Origin: Aldersonia kunmingensis
GTDB lineage: Bacteria > Actinomycetota > Actinomycetes > Mycobacteriales > Mycobacteriaceae
Direction of reading: 5' to 3'
DNA: 36,463 nt
NCBI RefSeq assembly: GCF_001646865.1
Contig: NZ_LRRB01000024.1
Location: 1 to 36,463, forward strand
The notes beneath the pieces are model-generated. The model was given only the letters and a program-made list of their open reading frames with translations, was not told where the DNA came from and searched no databases. Made by a program: the position numbers and the translations under genes. This document shows positions 24,246 through 34,400 of the stretch, piece after piece (the first letter of the stretch is position 1; each line of letters begins with the position of its first letter).

Positions 24246-25466
24246 ATGCACGTTCACCGTTTCGTGGTTTTGCTCGCCGTACTCCTCGTGATGCTGGCCG
24301 CCGGTGTGACGGCCTGCGCGTCCAACGAAGGTGGACCCGCGCAGACTTCGACTGCGCCGCCGGTCGGGCCCGCGATCACAGTGACGCCGGCTGCCGGTGC
24401 GAGCGGGGTCAATCCGCGCGATCCGGTGTCGGTGAGTATCGAGAGCGGAACCCTCGAATCGGTCACTCTGAACAACGATGAGGGCCGAGTAGTCGAAGGA
24501 ATCATGACTCCGGACCACATGTTCTGGAAGCCCGGCGAGCCGATGGGGTACGGCAAGACTTACACCATCCACGCGACCGCGGTGAGCGAGCAGGGCGCAC
24601 GCAGCGAACAGTCCAGCACCTTCTCGACGTTGGCGCCCGGCAACCAGACGAAACCGACGTTCGTTACCACCGGTGGCGATGCACTCACCGACGGTGGAAT
24701 CTTCGGTGTCGGGACCGTGATCGTCACCCATTTCGACGAACCTGTCCCCGACAAGGCTGCAGCGGAACGGGCACTGTCTGTCGAGACGACGCCCCAGGTG
24801 CAGGGATCGTGGTACTGGGCAGACGACCAGAATGTGCACTGGCGACCCCAGAACTACTGGTCCCCGGGCACCCGGGTCACGGTCCGCGCCACCGTCTATG
24901 GCCTCGATCTCGGCGAAGGGCTGTTCGGGCAGGAAGACGCCGCCACCACCTTCGGCATCGGCAATGCCCATGTCTCGATCGCCGACGACGCCACGAAACA
25001 GGTCACCGTCACGGTCAACGGGCAGGTCATGCGCACGATGCCCACTTCGATGGGTCAAGGCGGCACGGAGGTCATCGCGGGGAAGACAATCTCGTTCTGG
25101 ACCCAACCGGGCACCTACACCGTCCTCGACAAGGCAAATCCGGTGGTCATGGATTCGGCCACCTACGGGCTACCGAACAACTCGCGCCTGGGCTACAAGG
25201 AAACGATCAATTACGCCACACGGATCAGTACCGACGGCATCTACCTGCACGAACTCGCCGACACCATCTGGGCACAGGGCAATACCAATGTCTCGCACGG
25301 GTGCCTGAACCTCAGCCCCGACAATGCGCGCTGGTTCTATGACTTCTCCGTCCCGGGCGATGTCGTCGAGGTTCGCAACACCGGGGGCGAGCCACTTCAG
25401 CTGTGGCAAAACGGCGACTGGAGCGTGCCGTGGGAGCAATGGCAGGGCGGCAGCGCTCTGCGCTGA
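24246..25466 (+). CDS. Lipoprotein L,D-transpeptidase
   Basis: This 406-residue exported enzyme makes 3-3 cross-links in peptidoglycan. A hydrophobic signal ends in the lipobox VTAC with Cys24 as the lipidated residue. Two Ig-like domains follow (about 43-130 and 135-238), then the YkuD catalytic domain (about 240-380) with His335 and Cys353 in SHGCLNLS. A Trp-rich tail (LWQNGDWSVPWEQWQG) closes the protein, as in mycobacterial LdtMt2-type enzymes. The length is normal. The ATG at 24246 is the first residue of a good signal peptide; no clear ribosome site precedes it. Meropenem-class beta-lactams are known inhibitors of the family. Confidence 0.93.
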   Translation: MHVHRFVVLLAVLLVMLAAGVTACASNEGGPAQTSTAPPVGPAITVTPAAGASGVNPRDPVSVSIESGTLESVTLNNDEGRVVEGIMTPDHMFWKPGEPMGYGKTYTIHATAVSEQGARSEQSSTFSTLAPGNQTKPTFVTTGGDALTDGGIFGVGTVIVTHFDEPVPDKAAAERALSVETTPQVQGSWYWADDQNVHWRPQNYWSPGTRVTVRATVYGLDLGEGLFGQEDAATTFGIGNAHVSIADDATKQVTVTVNGQVMRTMPTSMGQGGTEVIAGKTISFWTQPGTYTVLDKANPVVMDSATYGLPNNSRLGYKETINYATRISTDGIYLHELADTIWAQGNTNVSHGCLNLSPDNARWFYDFSVPGDVVEVRNTGGEPLQLWQNGDWSVPWEQWQGGSALR

Positions 25467-25512
25467 CCCGTCTTTCTGACGAAATGCGGGCCTCGTCGAG
25501 GACTCGCCTGGT

Positions 25513-25518
25513 TAGCCT
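25513..25518 (+). promoter_or_regulatory. -10 element TAGCCT of a likely leaderless promoter
   Basis: TAGCCT fits TANNNT and lies exactly six bases before the ATG at 25525; there is no ribosome site. The -35 is unclear. Confidence 0.4.
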
Positions 25519-25524
25519 GCCCGT

Positions 25525-26235
25525 ATGCCCTATTTGGAGCATCGCGATGAGGTCTTCGTATTGAATCTCGGTTCGACCTCGGAGATCGATTCGGAGAATC
25601 GGTTCAATCCCGGCTGGGTCCGCGAGGTTTCCGCCCTGCTGGACGAGGTCGACGCCTCGGAAGGGCCCGCGGCGCTGGTCACCACTGCCACCGGAAAGTT
25701 CTATTCGGCGGGCGCGGATCTCTCGTGGGCCATGGACAACCTCGAGCAGGTCGACGCATTCATCGACGGGGTACAGGAGTTGTACGCCCGCGTGTTGAGC
25801 TTCCCCATGCAGACCGTGGCTGCCATGCAGGGTCATACCTTCGGCGCCGCGTCCTTCTGGGCGATGGCGCACGACTACCGTGTGATGCGCGCGGACCGGG
25901 GCTATCTATGCTTTCCCGGTGTCACGATCGGTGCGACATACAGTGCTGGAACGGTCGGCATGGTCGCCAAGCGCCTGTCGTCCCGCGCATTTCACGAATC
26001 GCTCACCACAGGGCACCGATACGGCGGTGCGGATGCGCTGGGGCTGGGCCTGGTCGACGAGACTGCGGCAGCAGACGACCTGCTCGATCGGGCAGTCGCG
26101 CGGGCGGCATCATTGGCGAGCACTCGCGGCCCCACGCTGGGACAGATAAAGACCACCATGTACGCCGGAGTGCTCGATGGCCTACGGATTCCCGTTTCCG
26201 GCATCGAGTCCCAAGAATGGTCGAGGCGGGGGTGA
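25525..26235 (+). CDS. Enoyl-CoA hydratase/isomerase family protein
   Basis: This 236-residue crotonase-fold protein most resembles delta3-delta2-enoyl-CoA isomerases. The first oxyanion strand is GKFYSAGADLSW (about 57-68) and the second is GHTFGAASFWAMAHDYRV. Where many relatives have a catalytic Glu in PEV(D/N), the sequence is FPGVTIG, so the usual isomerase/hydratase glutamate appears to be missing and activity is uncertain. At 236 residues it is somewhat short. It is followed by a hairpin and the convergent recD gene, four bases away. Confidence 0.8.
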   Translation: MPYLEHRDEVFVLNLGSTSEIDSENRFNPGWVREVSALLDEVDASEGPAALVTTATGKFYSAGADLSWAMDNLEQVDAFIDGVQELYARVLSFPMQTVAAMQGHTFGAASFWAMAHDYRVMRADRGYLCFPGVTIGATYSAGTVGMVAKRLSSRAFHESLTTGHRYGGADALGLGLVDETAAADDLLDRAVARAASLASTRGPTLGQIKTTMYAGVLDGLRIPVSGIESQEWSRRG

Positions 26236-26249
26236 CCCGCTAGGTCACC
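26231..26249. terminator. Hairpin spanning the two convergent stop codons
   Basis: GGTGACC, CGCTA, GGTCACC: a perfect 7-bp stem. The left arm contains the TGA of the enoyl-CoA gene, and the loop contains the complement of the recD TAG. It is the only terminator candidate between these genes. Confidence 0.5.
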
Positions 26250-28120
26250 GCTGTGATCGTCCGCCGTAGCCCGCTGGCTCGCAGCACCTGCCGCCCGACC
26301 GCGAACCGAACCGAATCTGGGGTGCCGAGGACCCGAACATGCTTGCGGGCGCGGGTAATTGCGGTGTACAGCAGCTCACGGGATAGCAGCGATGAGCTCT
26401 CCGGCGGAAGCAGCACGGACACCGTGTCGTACTGGCTGCCCTGGCTGCGGTGAATGGTCATCGCGTAGACCGTCTGCGCGGCGGGGAGGCGCGTCGGGTG
26501 AACGAGCACGACCTCGCGCCCCCGCGCGAAGGCTGCGGTCAATTCACCATCCGCCGTTCGGACGATGACGCCGGTGTCGCCGTTGTAGATGCGCAGCTCG
26601 TGGTCGTTCGACGTCACCAGCAGCGGCTGACCCGGATACCAGCGGGTTGAAGTCAACGGCCGGCCCGAGTCTGTGGCAACCCATTCCATCGCGCGGCGCG
26701 CCCACAGGTCCACGCCGTGCGGCCCGTGCCGGTGCGCGCACAGCAAGCGGTGCAGCTCGAGTTCGTGCAGAGCCCGCGCCGCATCGCCGGCCTCGGCGGC
26801 GGCCGTGACGAGCCGTGCCGTTTCCACGGTGTCGGCGTGCAGGCCGGCGATGTCCGCAACCGGATGCAGTGACACTTCGGCAGCGTCGTCGCTTTCGAGC
26901 AGTTCGACGGCCCGGTCGGCGTCGCCGTCCCGCACCGCGACGGCGAGGTCCGCGATCGCGGCCCCGAAGCGCCGGCCGCGGCTGAGCCGGACGATGCCGC
27001 CGCGCAGCCGGTTTCGCTCAGTCTTGCCAAGTGCCGCTTCGTTCGGATCGGCCCCGGCGTCGAGGTCGGCCTTCACCAGTTGCGCCGCAACCGGGTTTCC
27101 GTCGACCGTGACTGGCCGGCCGACGAGATCGGCCAGGACGGCACCGGCGTCCACCGAGGTCAGCTGGTCCGGGTCACCAACGAGCAGGAGTCGAGCGTCC
27201 GTGCGTACCGCCTCGAGCAGCCGGCACATCATCGTCAACGAAACCATTGACGTCTCGTCGACCACGACCACGTCGTAGGGCAACCGGTTGTGCTCGTTGT
27301 GCCGGAATCGGGTGCGGCTCCCGGGTTGCCAGCCGAGCATTCGGTGCAGCGTCGCCGCGGACAGATCCGCGGGCAGATGCAGACCTGCGGCCTGATCGCG
27401 CACCGACTCCTGCAGTCGCGCAGCGGCTTTACCGGTCGGCGCGGCCAGACCCACCCGCAGCCTCGACCCGGACTGCTCGGACAGCAGCGCGATGATCCGA
27501 GCAACGGTGTGCGTCTTTCCGGTACCGGGACCACCCGCGATGATCGTCGTCCAGTGTGTCGCCGCCAAGGCGGCCGCAATGCGCTGCCGATCCGGTGCTG
27601 TCGAGGGTTTCGTCGTGTCGTCAGCGTCGCGGAACAACGACCCGAGCGACGACTCGACCTGCACAGCATCGACTTCAGGGTGGGTGCTCGCCCGCTCGGT
27701 GAGGATGCGCCGGATCGTCTGCTCCTGGCGGTAGTACCGGTCGAGATAGAGCAACGGGCCTTCGTCGGTGTCCACGAGGCGCAAGGGCCGCAGCGTGTTC
27801 GATTCCGAACCGGTGATGAGCGGACTTCGGCGCAGACCGGTGAGGATCTCGTGGAGGTCTGGCCACGGGAGTGTCGTCGGGTCGACTTCCGAGTCCTCGT
27901 CGAGCGCGATATCGCTGAACCGATTCAGGTCGAGGCACACCGAGCCTGCACGCACCGCTCGCACCGCAAGCGCGGCCGCGAGCAGGACCTCCGGCGCCGA
28001 TTCATCACCGAGGCTGCTCAGCCGTGAGGCGACATGTACATCGGCCGCAGCAAGCACTCCCGCGTCGTTGAACGTACGAAGCAATCCGGTACCGCGTTGC
28101 GCCAGTTGCACTTCCGTCAT
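26240..28120 (-). CDS. recD: Exodeoxyribonuclease V alpha subunit
   Basis: This 626-residue RecD is the 5'-3' helicase subunit of RecBCD, which processes double-strand breaks. The sequence shows an N-terminal helical region, Walker A GGPGTGKT at 196-203, Walker B Asp288-Glu289 (DETSM), and late helicase motifs MTIHRSQGSQYD and YTAITRARKHV. The ATG at 28120 overlaps the recB stop (ATGA). An in-frame upstream start at 28174 lies inside recB and is rejected. Gene order recC-recB-recD matches mycobacteria. Confidence 0.95.
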   Translation of the reverse strand: MTEVQLAQRGTGLLRTFNDAGVLAAADVHVASRLSSLGDESAPEVLLAAALAVRAVRAGSVCLDLNRFSDIALDEDSEVDPTTLPWPDLHEILTGLRRSPLITGSESNTLRPLRLVDTDEGPLLYLDRYYRQEQTIRRILTERASTHPEVDAVQVESSLGSLFRDADDTTKPSTAPDRQRIAAALAATHWTTIIAGGPGTGKTHTVARIIALLSEQSGSRLRVGLAAPTGKAAARLQESVRDQAAGLHLPADLSAATLHRMLGWQPGSRTRFRHNEHNRLPYDVVVVDETSMVSLTMMCRLLEAVRTDARLLLVGDPDQLTSVDAGAVLADLVGRPVTVDGNPVAAQLVKADLDAGADPNEAALGKTERNRLRGGIVRLSRGRRFGAAIADLAVAVRDGDADRAVELLESDDAAEVSLHPVADIAGLHADTVETARLVTAAAEAGDAARALHELELHRLLCAHRHGPHGVDLWARRAMEWVATDSGRPLTSTRWYPGQPLLVTSNDHELRIYNGDTGVIVRTADGELTAAFARGREVVLVHPTRLPAAQTVYAMTIHRSQGSQYDTVSVLLPPESSSLLSRELLYTAITRARKHVRVLGTPDSVRFAVGRQVLRASGLRRTITAVT

Positions 28121-31100
28121 GATCCCGCCAACAGGTCCGAAAGGTCCGACACGAGGGCGGCCGGCGCATCCCACGAGAAGACCCCCGCGCCGGCCGGGGT
28201 ATCCGGGCCGACCATCCCGCGTACGAACAGGTACCGCGCACCGCCGAGATGCACCTCGGGCCGGTACGCGGGCATGCGCCAGCGCAGGTAGCGGTGCAGT
28301 GCCACCAGGTAGATCAGCGCCTGCAGCGGATAGTGCGCTCGCATCATCTCCTCCGCCATCCGTTCCTGGGTGTAGTGGGCAACGGTGAGGTCGCCCGTAC
28401 CCAGCCGATTGGTCTTGTAATCGACCACGAGGAAGCTCGGACCCGGCACACGCAGTACGGCGTCGATGCTGCCGGTGAGGAAGCCGCGCAGCGGGACCGG
28501 TTCGATGGTGTCGAGCCGGTCCGCATACGACGCGAGCGGATCGTCCGCCGGGATGTGCTTGCGCAGGAGAGCGGCGATGGATTGCACGGTCGCCGAATTG
28601 GCCAGCGGAGCTTCGCCACCCGCGAGCGGGATTTCGAACTCGAGCTCAGGGAGCCGATCCGTCGCCGTGATATCCGACAACGCGCCTCGCGTGCCGCTGC
28701 CCCAGCCGAATGGTGTGTGCATTACGGGCAGCAACGCAGTCGCGAGCGCGTCGGGGTCCACCTCCGCGAGCCGTGCGTCGACCGCGTCACGGCAGCGGGT
28801 GGTTAGCTCCGCTGCCAGATCGTCCGACGTGGGGTCGACGTATTCGAGCACCTCGTGAACGAGCGTGCCGAATGCCGCACCGCCGGGGAGGTCGTTCATC
28901 GGGGACGGGATGCCGCCGTCGACCTCGCCGACGATCGGCTCGTCCTCGGGTTCGTCCGTCTTCCCCGGCTCTTCGGCTTCGCTTGTCACGCCGGGTGTTT
29001 CGTGCGCAGCGGCGGTAATCGCCGAATAAGACGTACGCCGCCACGCGAAGTCGAGGTCGCGGTCGAAGACGGCGGCTTCGAGAGCGGTCGATTCGGGCGA
29101 CGGCGACGACCACGTCGCTGTCAGCGGGGGCCGGCCGGGCACGGCCTCAATCGAGATGAGTTCCCGTGCATCGGTCGCCCAGCTCGACAGCTGCGCTCCG
29201 ATCTCGGTGTCCTGCGGCACCTTTGCGGCCCCGGGCATGCCCGGCTCGCCACGCGGACGACCGAAGATCATGCGGTGCAGCGACGACCCCGCGGTGGGAA
29301 AGGCCGGTGCCCACCACAGCACGACCTGGCACATCGCACGGGTCAGTGCCACGTACAGCAATCGCAGTTCTTCGCCGGCGTCTTCCTGCTCGTGCGCGCG
29401 CTTCCGTGCCGAGTAGCCCTGCGCGTCGTCGCCACCCACGTCGAGCACACGCTGGCCCTCATCGTGGAAGAGCAGCGTTTTCAGCTCGAACGGTTTCGCC
29501 GGATCCCATGCGAATGGCAGATAGACGATCGGGTACTGGAGTCCCTTGCTCGTATGCACGGTCGCGATTTGGACGACCTCGGCGTCGCTGTCGAGCCGCC
29601 GAATCCGGTCCGACGAACTCTCGATCGCCGGATCGGCAACGCGATCCGCGAGCCAGCGCGTGAGGCTCGCCAATCCGGCGGATCGCTCGACCGCGATGCG
29701 GTTGAGCACCTGCGCGATGTGCCGCAGGTCGGTGAGATCGCGCTCCCCTGCCTCCACGGACAGCAGCCGATCCTCCAACTCGGACTGCGTCGCGAGCCGC
29801 TCGAACATCGCGGCAAACCCTGCCTGAGCGAAAAGGTCTGCGAGCGCGAGCAACTGGGTGCCGACCTCGGCGACCAGATCGTCGCCGCGCTCATCCAAAT
29901 CGGTCGCGGTTCGGCCGAGCAGTGCGGTCACCGCGGCACGGCGAACGCGATCGGCTCGATGCGGCTGCTCGAGTGCTTCCAGGACCCGCACCCAATCCCG
30001 TGCACCGGGTGTGGCAAATACACTCGTACCGCTCGTCAGCACGGACGCGACGCCAACTCGGTCGAGCGCGGCACGGATCTCCTCGGCACGGGCGCTGCTC
30101 GGCACCAACACGGCGATATCACCCGGACCGACCGGACGCGGCGGATCGACGGCCAGTTTGGGCGCGCGAGCGAGCAGGGTGACGATATCGGCCGCGACAT
30201 CATCGACCACGCGCGATCGCTGCCGTCCCACTGCTGGGAATCCGCTCTTGTTAAACGGACCGCCGCCGGCGCGCAAAAGGTACCGCAACCGGATCGGCGT
30301 CGATTCCGCGAGCCGCGAGCGTTCGAGCGCCGACTCGATCGAGTGCACCACGATCTCCGAATGCCCCAGCGCCGCACCGCCCTGCAGGTAGTCGAGAGCG
30401 GCGACTAGGTCGCCGTCGCTGCGCCAGTTGTGCGTGAGTTCGAGATGGTTGTCGGCGTACTGGACGGCCTCGAGGTAGCTGAGCACCTCCGCGCCGCGAA
30501 ACGCGTAGATGGCCTGCTTGGGGTCACCGACGAGGACCATGGTGCTGTGCCCGTGAAATGCGCGGTGCAGGATGTCCCACTGCAAGGGGTCGGTGTCCTG
30601 AAATTCATCGACGAGCACCACTTTGTAGCGCGCTCGAACGCGCTCACAGGCCGCGGGGCCGTGAATTGGATCGGCGAGCACGTTGTGCAGCAGCGTCAAC
30701 AGGTCGTCGTAATCGCGAACCCCGGTCATGCGCTTGCGGCGTTCCACCTCGGCCCGCGCAGCCTCGGCGAACTCAATCCGGTGCGCCGCTTCGGAACCCG
30801 GCGGCTCGCCCTCGGGCACCAGCTTGGCGTGCCGATCGCCAACTGCCGCGGCACCGACGATCCCGGCGACCCGGCGGTCGAACGGGATGTCATCACTCTT
30901 GGCATAGCGCTCGAGGTAGAGGTCGTCGACGACCTCCGTGACAATGTCGCCGATCGATTCCACGAGGGTGGCTTCGGGTTCGCGTTCGCCTGCGAAGCCG
31001 AGTCCGTCCAACATGCGCTGGCAGAAGCTGTGCGTTGTCGCGATCGTCGCCGCGTCGAGGTCGGATAGTGCCTGCACGATCCGGCGGCGGCGCAGCGCCA

Positions 31101-31407
31101 CCTCGTCCTCATCGGCACCGGCGAGGTGGGCAACGAGCGGATCTTTGCTTGTGCGTGCCGCGACGGGATCCGCCAACCCGGCTGCGACCGAGACGAATCG
31201 CTGTCTGGTGCGCTCACGCAACTCCTGCGTCGCAGCGCGCGTGAACGTGACCAGCAGCAGTTCCGGGACGGTGGCAACTCCCTCGGCGACGTAGCGCGCG
31301 GCGAGCGCGACGATGGCGTAGGTCTTACCGGTTCCCGCGCTGGCTTCGAGAACGGTGGTGCCTGCCGGAAGGGTTCCGGTGACCTCGAACCGCTCCGCCC
31401 GGATCAT
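28117..31407 (-). CDS. recB: Exodeoxyribonuclease V beta subunit
   Basis: This 1096-residue RecB is the 3'-5' helicase and nuclease subunit. Walker A is GTGKT at 25-29 (ASAGTGKTYAI), Walker B is Asp267-Glu268 in VDEFQDTD, and the UvrD-type motif HTSKGLQYP is in the middle. The C-terminal nuclease has LVHEVLEY, then SIDAVL and VVDYKTN with Asp996 and Lys998 of the D-x-K site. Both activities should therefore be intact. The ATG at 31407 overlaps the recC stop by four bases; a start at 31470 inside recC is rejected. An acidic linker (EEPGKTDEPEDEPIVGEVDG) separates helicase from nuclease. Confidence 0.95.
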   Translation of the reverse strand: MIRAERFEVTGTLPAGTTVLEASAGTGKTYAIVALAARYVAEGVATVPELLLVTFTRAATQELRERTRQRFVSVAAGLADPVAARTSKDPLVAHLAGADEDEVALRRRRIVQALSDLDAATIATTHSFCQRMLDGLGFAGEREPEATLVESIGDIVTEVVDDLYLERYAKSDDIPFDRRVAGIVGAAAVGDRHAKLVPEGEPPGSEAAHRIEFAEAARAEVERRKRMTGVRDYDDLLTLLHNVLADPIHGPAACERVRARYKVVLVDEFQDTDPLQWDILHRAFHGHSTMVLVGDPKQAIYAFRGAEVLSYLEAVQYADNHLELTHNWRSDGDLVAALDYLQGGAALGHSEIVVHSIESALERSRLAESTPIRLRYLLRAGGGPFNKSGFPAVGRQRSRVVDDVAADIVTLLARAPKLAVDPPRPVGPGDIAVLVPSSARAEEIRAALDRVGVASVLTSGTSVFATPGARDWVRVLEALEQPHRADRVRRAAVTALLGRTATDLDERGDDLVAEVGTQLLALADLFAQAGFAAMFERLATQSELEDRLLSVEAGERDLTDLRHIAQVLNRIAVERSAGLASLTRWLADRVADPAIESSSDRIRRLDSDAEVVQIATVHTSKGLQYPIVYLPFAWDPAKPFELKTLLFHDEGQRVLDVGGDDAQGYSARKRAHEQEDAGEELRLLYVALTRAMCQVVLWWAPAFPTAGSSLHRMIFGRPRGEPGMPGAAKVPQDTEIGAQLSSWATDARELISIEAVPGRPPLTATWSSPSPESTALEAAVFDRDLDFAWRRTSYSAITAAAHETPGVTSEAEEPGKTDEPEDEPIVGEVDGGIPSPMNDLPGGAAFGTLVHEVLEYVDPTSDDLAAELTTRCRDAVDARLAEVDPDALATALLPVMHTPFGWGSGTRGALSDITATDRLPELEFEIPLAGGEAPLANSATVQSIAALLRKHIPADDPLASYADRLDTIEPVPLRGFLTGSIDAVLRVPGPSFLVVDYKTNRLGTGDLTVAHYTQERMAEEMMRAHYPLQALIYLVALHRYLRWRMPAYRPEVHLGGARYLFVRGMVGPDTPAGAGVFSWDAPAALVSDLSDLLAGS

Positions 31408-34400
31408 GAGCGGCCCGACCTGGACGGCGCGATCTTCTCGGACATCTCGCAGGCGAGCAGCGGAGCCCACAAACGACGCGCGACCACGCCGAAACGCGTC
31501 GGTTCCTCCGACCAGGTCGCCTCCGTCGAATCCGGTGTCGCGGCGATGAAGTGCGCGAACGTCACACCGTCGCCGTAGACGTGAACCAGGTGACGATCCT
31601 TCCCGTCACCGAATGTCCCGCTGAATTCCTTGGCCGCCGCCTCCGTCGCGTCCTCGACGCCGGCGCCGCTTTCACGCCGATCCGCATACTCGGCCGACGC
31701 TTTGGTGGCGATCGGCAACGGCTCGCACAGCCCGCGATCGCGAAGTTCGACCAGGCGAGCCAATTCCGCCGCCGGATCGTCGGGCGGCGTCAGGATCGAT
31801 CGCATTGCACCTCTCCCCCGCGCCCGCCCGGTCACGACGCCCAACCACTGCGTCTCCGGTCGACTCACGGCTAGCGCGAGCAGCCGAACCCACGCCTGCA
31901 TGCGATGTTTGGGCGCCAGCGTGGAATAAGAGCTACGCGCCAGCCGATTGCCGTGCACACCGGCCACCGTGCCGCTCAACCGACGGCCATTGCCCAAGTC
32001 GACATCGATGTCGATCGATTCGGGCGCACCCTCGTGCACCGGAAGGCACATGTGGACAAGCATTTCCACGTCTTGGCCAACCCGGCGGAACGCGTTCTGA
32101 CCGAGCTTGGCGGGCGGCAACGATTGGCGACGCCATTCGGTATCGCGAAACGTCTCCAACGTGGTTCCGGCGAGCCTAGCCGTGAGCATCCTGTCTCCGA
32201 TGTCCCACTCCTCGAGTCCGTTGAGTTCGATGGAGAGAGCGTCGGCAACGTCGTCGTCGACGTCCGGAATGCGGATCCCCAACCGCTGTCTTAGAAACGC
32301 CTGCGTGGGGTGGATGGCGAACGCGACCAGTTCGTCCAGGTCGACGTCCTCCGGTGGGCGCGGCGGCAGCGCGGCCGGAAGGAACGCCGGTACCGGCTGC
32401 GGTTGTCGCTCGCTGGCTTGGGCACCGGCGAGCGCCGAGCGATCGAAGCTGAACGGATCGGGTGTCCGGAAGTATCGCGGGTCGAACGGCTGCAACGGAT
32501 GCCGCTGCACCACCTCGTCGATCTTCTCGGGATCGACGGTCCGTTTCAGGACGTCGATCACCTCACTGAGCGGAATGGCCGGGGGCCGTTGACTTCCGTT
32601 GACCGGATCGGCGCCGGTGAAGAACAGCAGCAACTTCTGTTGCGCCGACATGATGGCATCGAGGAGCAACTGCCGATCCTCGCTACGCGGATCACGTTCG
32701 CCGAGCATCGGATCCCGGGCAAGCACGTCGTCGCCGTCCACCGCGCCCGTTCTCGGGTACACCTCGTCATCGAGCCCGAGCAGAATCACCACCCGGTGCG
32801 GGACCGAGCGCATCGGCACCATCGTGCAGACGGTGAGCTCGCCGGTGCGGAAATTGGATCGCGTAGGCCGTCCGGCGAGGCGGCTCCCGAGCAATGCGCG
32901 CATATCGGATAGCCGGAGCTCGGTATCGCCACCATCGCCGAGAGCCTCGGCGAGTTCCCGGTTCGCTTGGGCGCGTTGCCAACTCTGCGCTGCCGGAAGG
33001 TCGGTAAGCAGGTCCAGCCCGGTGAGGATCTGTTGGCGCCACGCGACCGCGGACTGGGGCACCCGAAGCTTGCGCACCGTCACGTCGAGCCGGTCGATGT
33101 ATTCGGCGAAACGCCCGGCGAGGTCGATGTCGTTGCTGTCGACATCATCGAGCGGCAGCGCCATTTTCAGCCAGGTGCCCTCGGTTTCGTCGGCGGTGGC
33201 ACCGAGGAGCACCCGGTCCAAGGCGGTACGAAACGTGTTCTGCGGAAAATCACCCAGACCGAACGCGGTGCGCTGCCCCGGCGACAGTCCCCAGCGCGCA
33301 CCGGCTTCCGCCGACCAACCCGCGACCCGCTCGAGATCGTCGTCGTCGAATCCGAACCGGGTTCGCACCGGACCTGCGGCCGCGAGGTCGAGCACTTGGC
33401 TGGCGGTGATCCGGCCGTCCGCGATGGTGAGCAGGACGTCGAGGACCGACAGCACTTCGTTGGTCTGGTGCAGTGCCCGGTCCGCGAGTCGGACTCGCAG
33501 TCCGTGGGCGGGGTGCCCGAGAACCCCCTGCCCGAAGCTTGCTCGGATCAGCGGCGCATAGGTCTCGATATCCGGGCACATGACGATGACATCGCGGGGT
33601 TGCAGCGTCTCGTCCGCGACGAATAGATGCAGCAGGCTTTCGCGCAGCACCTCCACCTGGCGGGCCGGCCCATGACACACGTGTACAGCCACTGTGCCGT
33701 CGGGCGCGACCACTTCCTCGCTGCCCCCGGCCGCGGCATCGGCCGCGATATCGGCCGCGATATCGGCCTGGACCCGTCCGAGTAGCGTTCTTGGGCGCGC
33801 CGGCGCGGGGTGCTCGATATCGGCGAAATCCGTTCCACGCAGGCGGAATTGCAGTTCCCGCACATCACGGGCAAGGCTCGCGAGCAGCGGATGCCGCACC
33901 ACCAGTGCGCTGTCGTCGTCGCGGCGCCGCGGCGGAATGGGTCGATCGGCGAGCCGCTGCCACATCTGGGGGCTCGGATGCGGAAGCCAGAGATGGACAT
34001 CTCGATGCAACCCGAGCGTGGACAGCACCGCGAGTTGGTCGGTGGTGAGGCGGGTGGCGCCGAAAACCGACAACCGTTGCGGCAAATCGAGCAGGGCCGG
34101 GTCGTCGCTCAATCGGGCGTCGGGTGTCGTCGAGCCGTTCGGCAGGACTCGGAGCGTTGATGCGCACGCGCACCTGCCGCCACAGAATCGCTTGCCACAC
34201 GAGGTCGTCCGGGAGCGGTTCGCCCGCACCATCGGTATCCGCACCTCGCGCCCAGTCGAGAATCATGGCCGGGCGCTGCGCGGCATAGCTGCGGAAGAGC
34301 CGATCCAGTTGCACCGCAGTCGCATACCGCCGACCGGTGCGATGGTTGCGCGTCTCGTCGGGTGCATCGTCCGCACCGAGGTGCCTGGCGAGCACCGCGC

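Noticed and set aside
28855-30408. 517-residue plus-strand frame opposite recB
   Set aside because: It is a composition-driven shadow; the recB helicase motifs on the other strand are unambiguous.
33733-33768. CRISPR-like array
   Set aside because: It consists of directly abutting 12-bp units with no spacers, in frame within recC.
34100-34130. Programmed ribosomal frameshift in recC
   Set aside because: No slippery run with a stimulator is evident, and a second unrelated gene has the same kind of one-base insertion, which points to sequence error.
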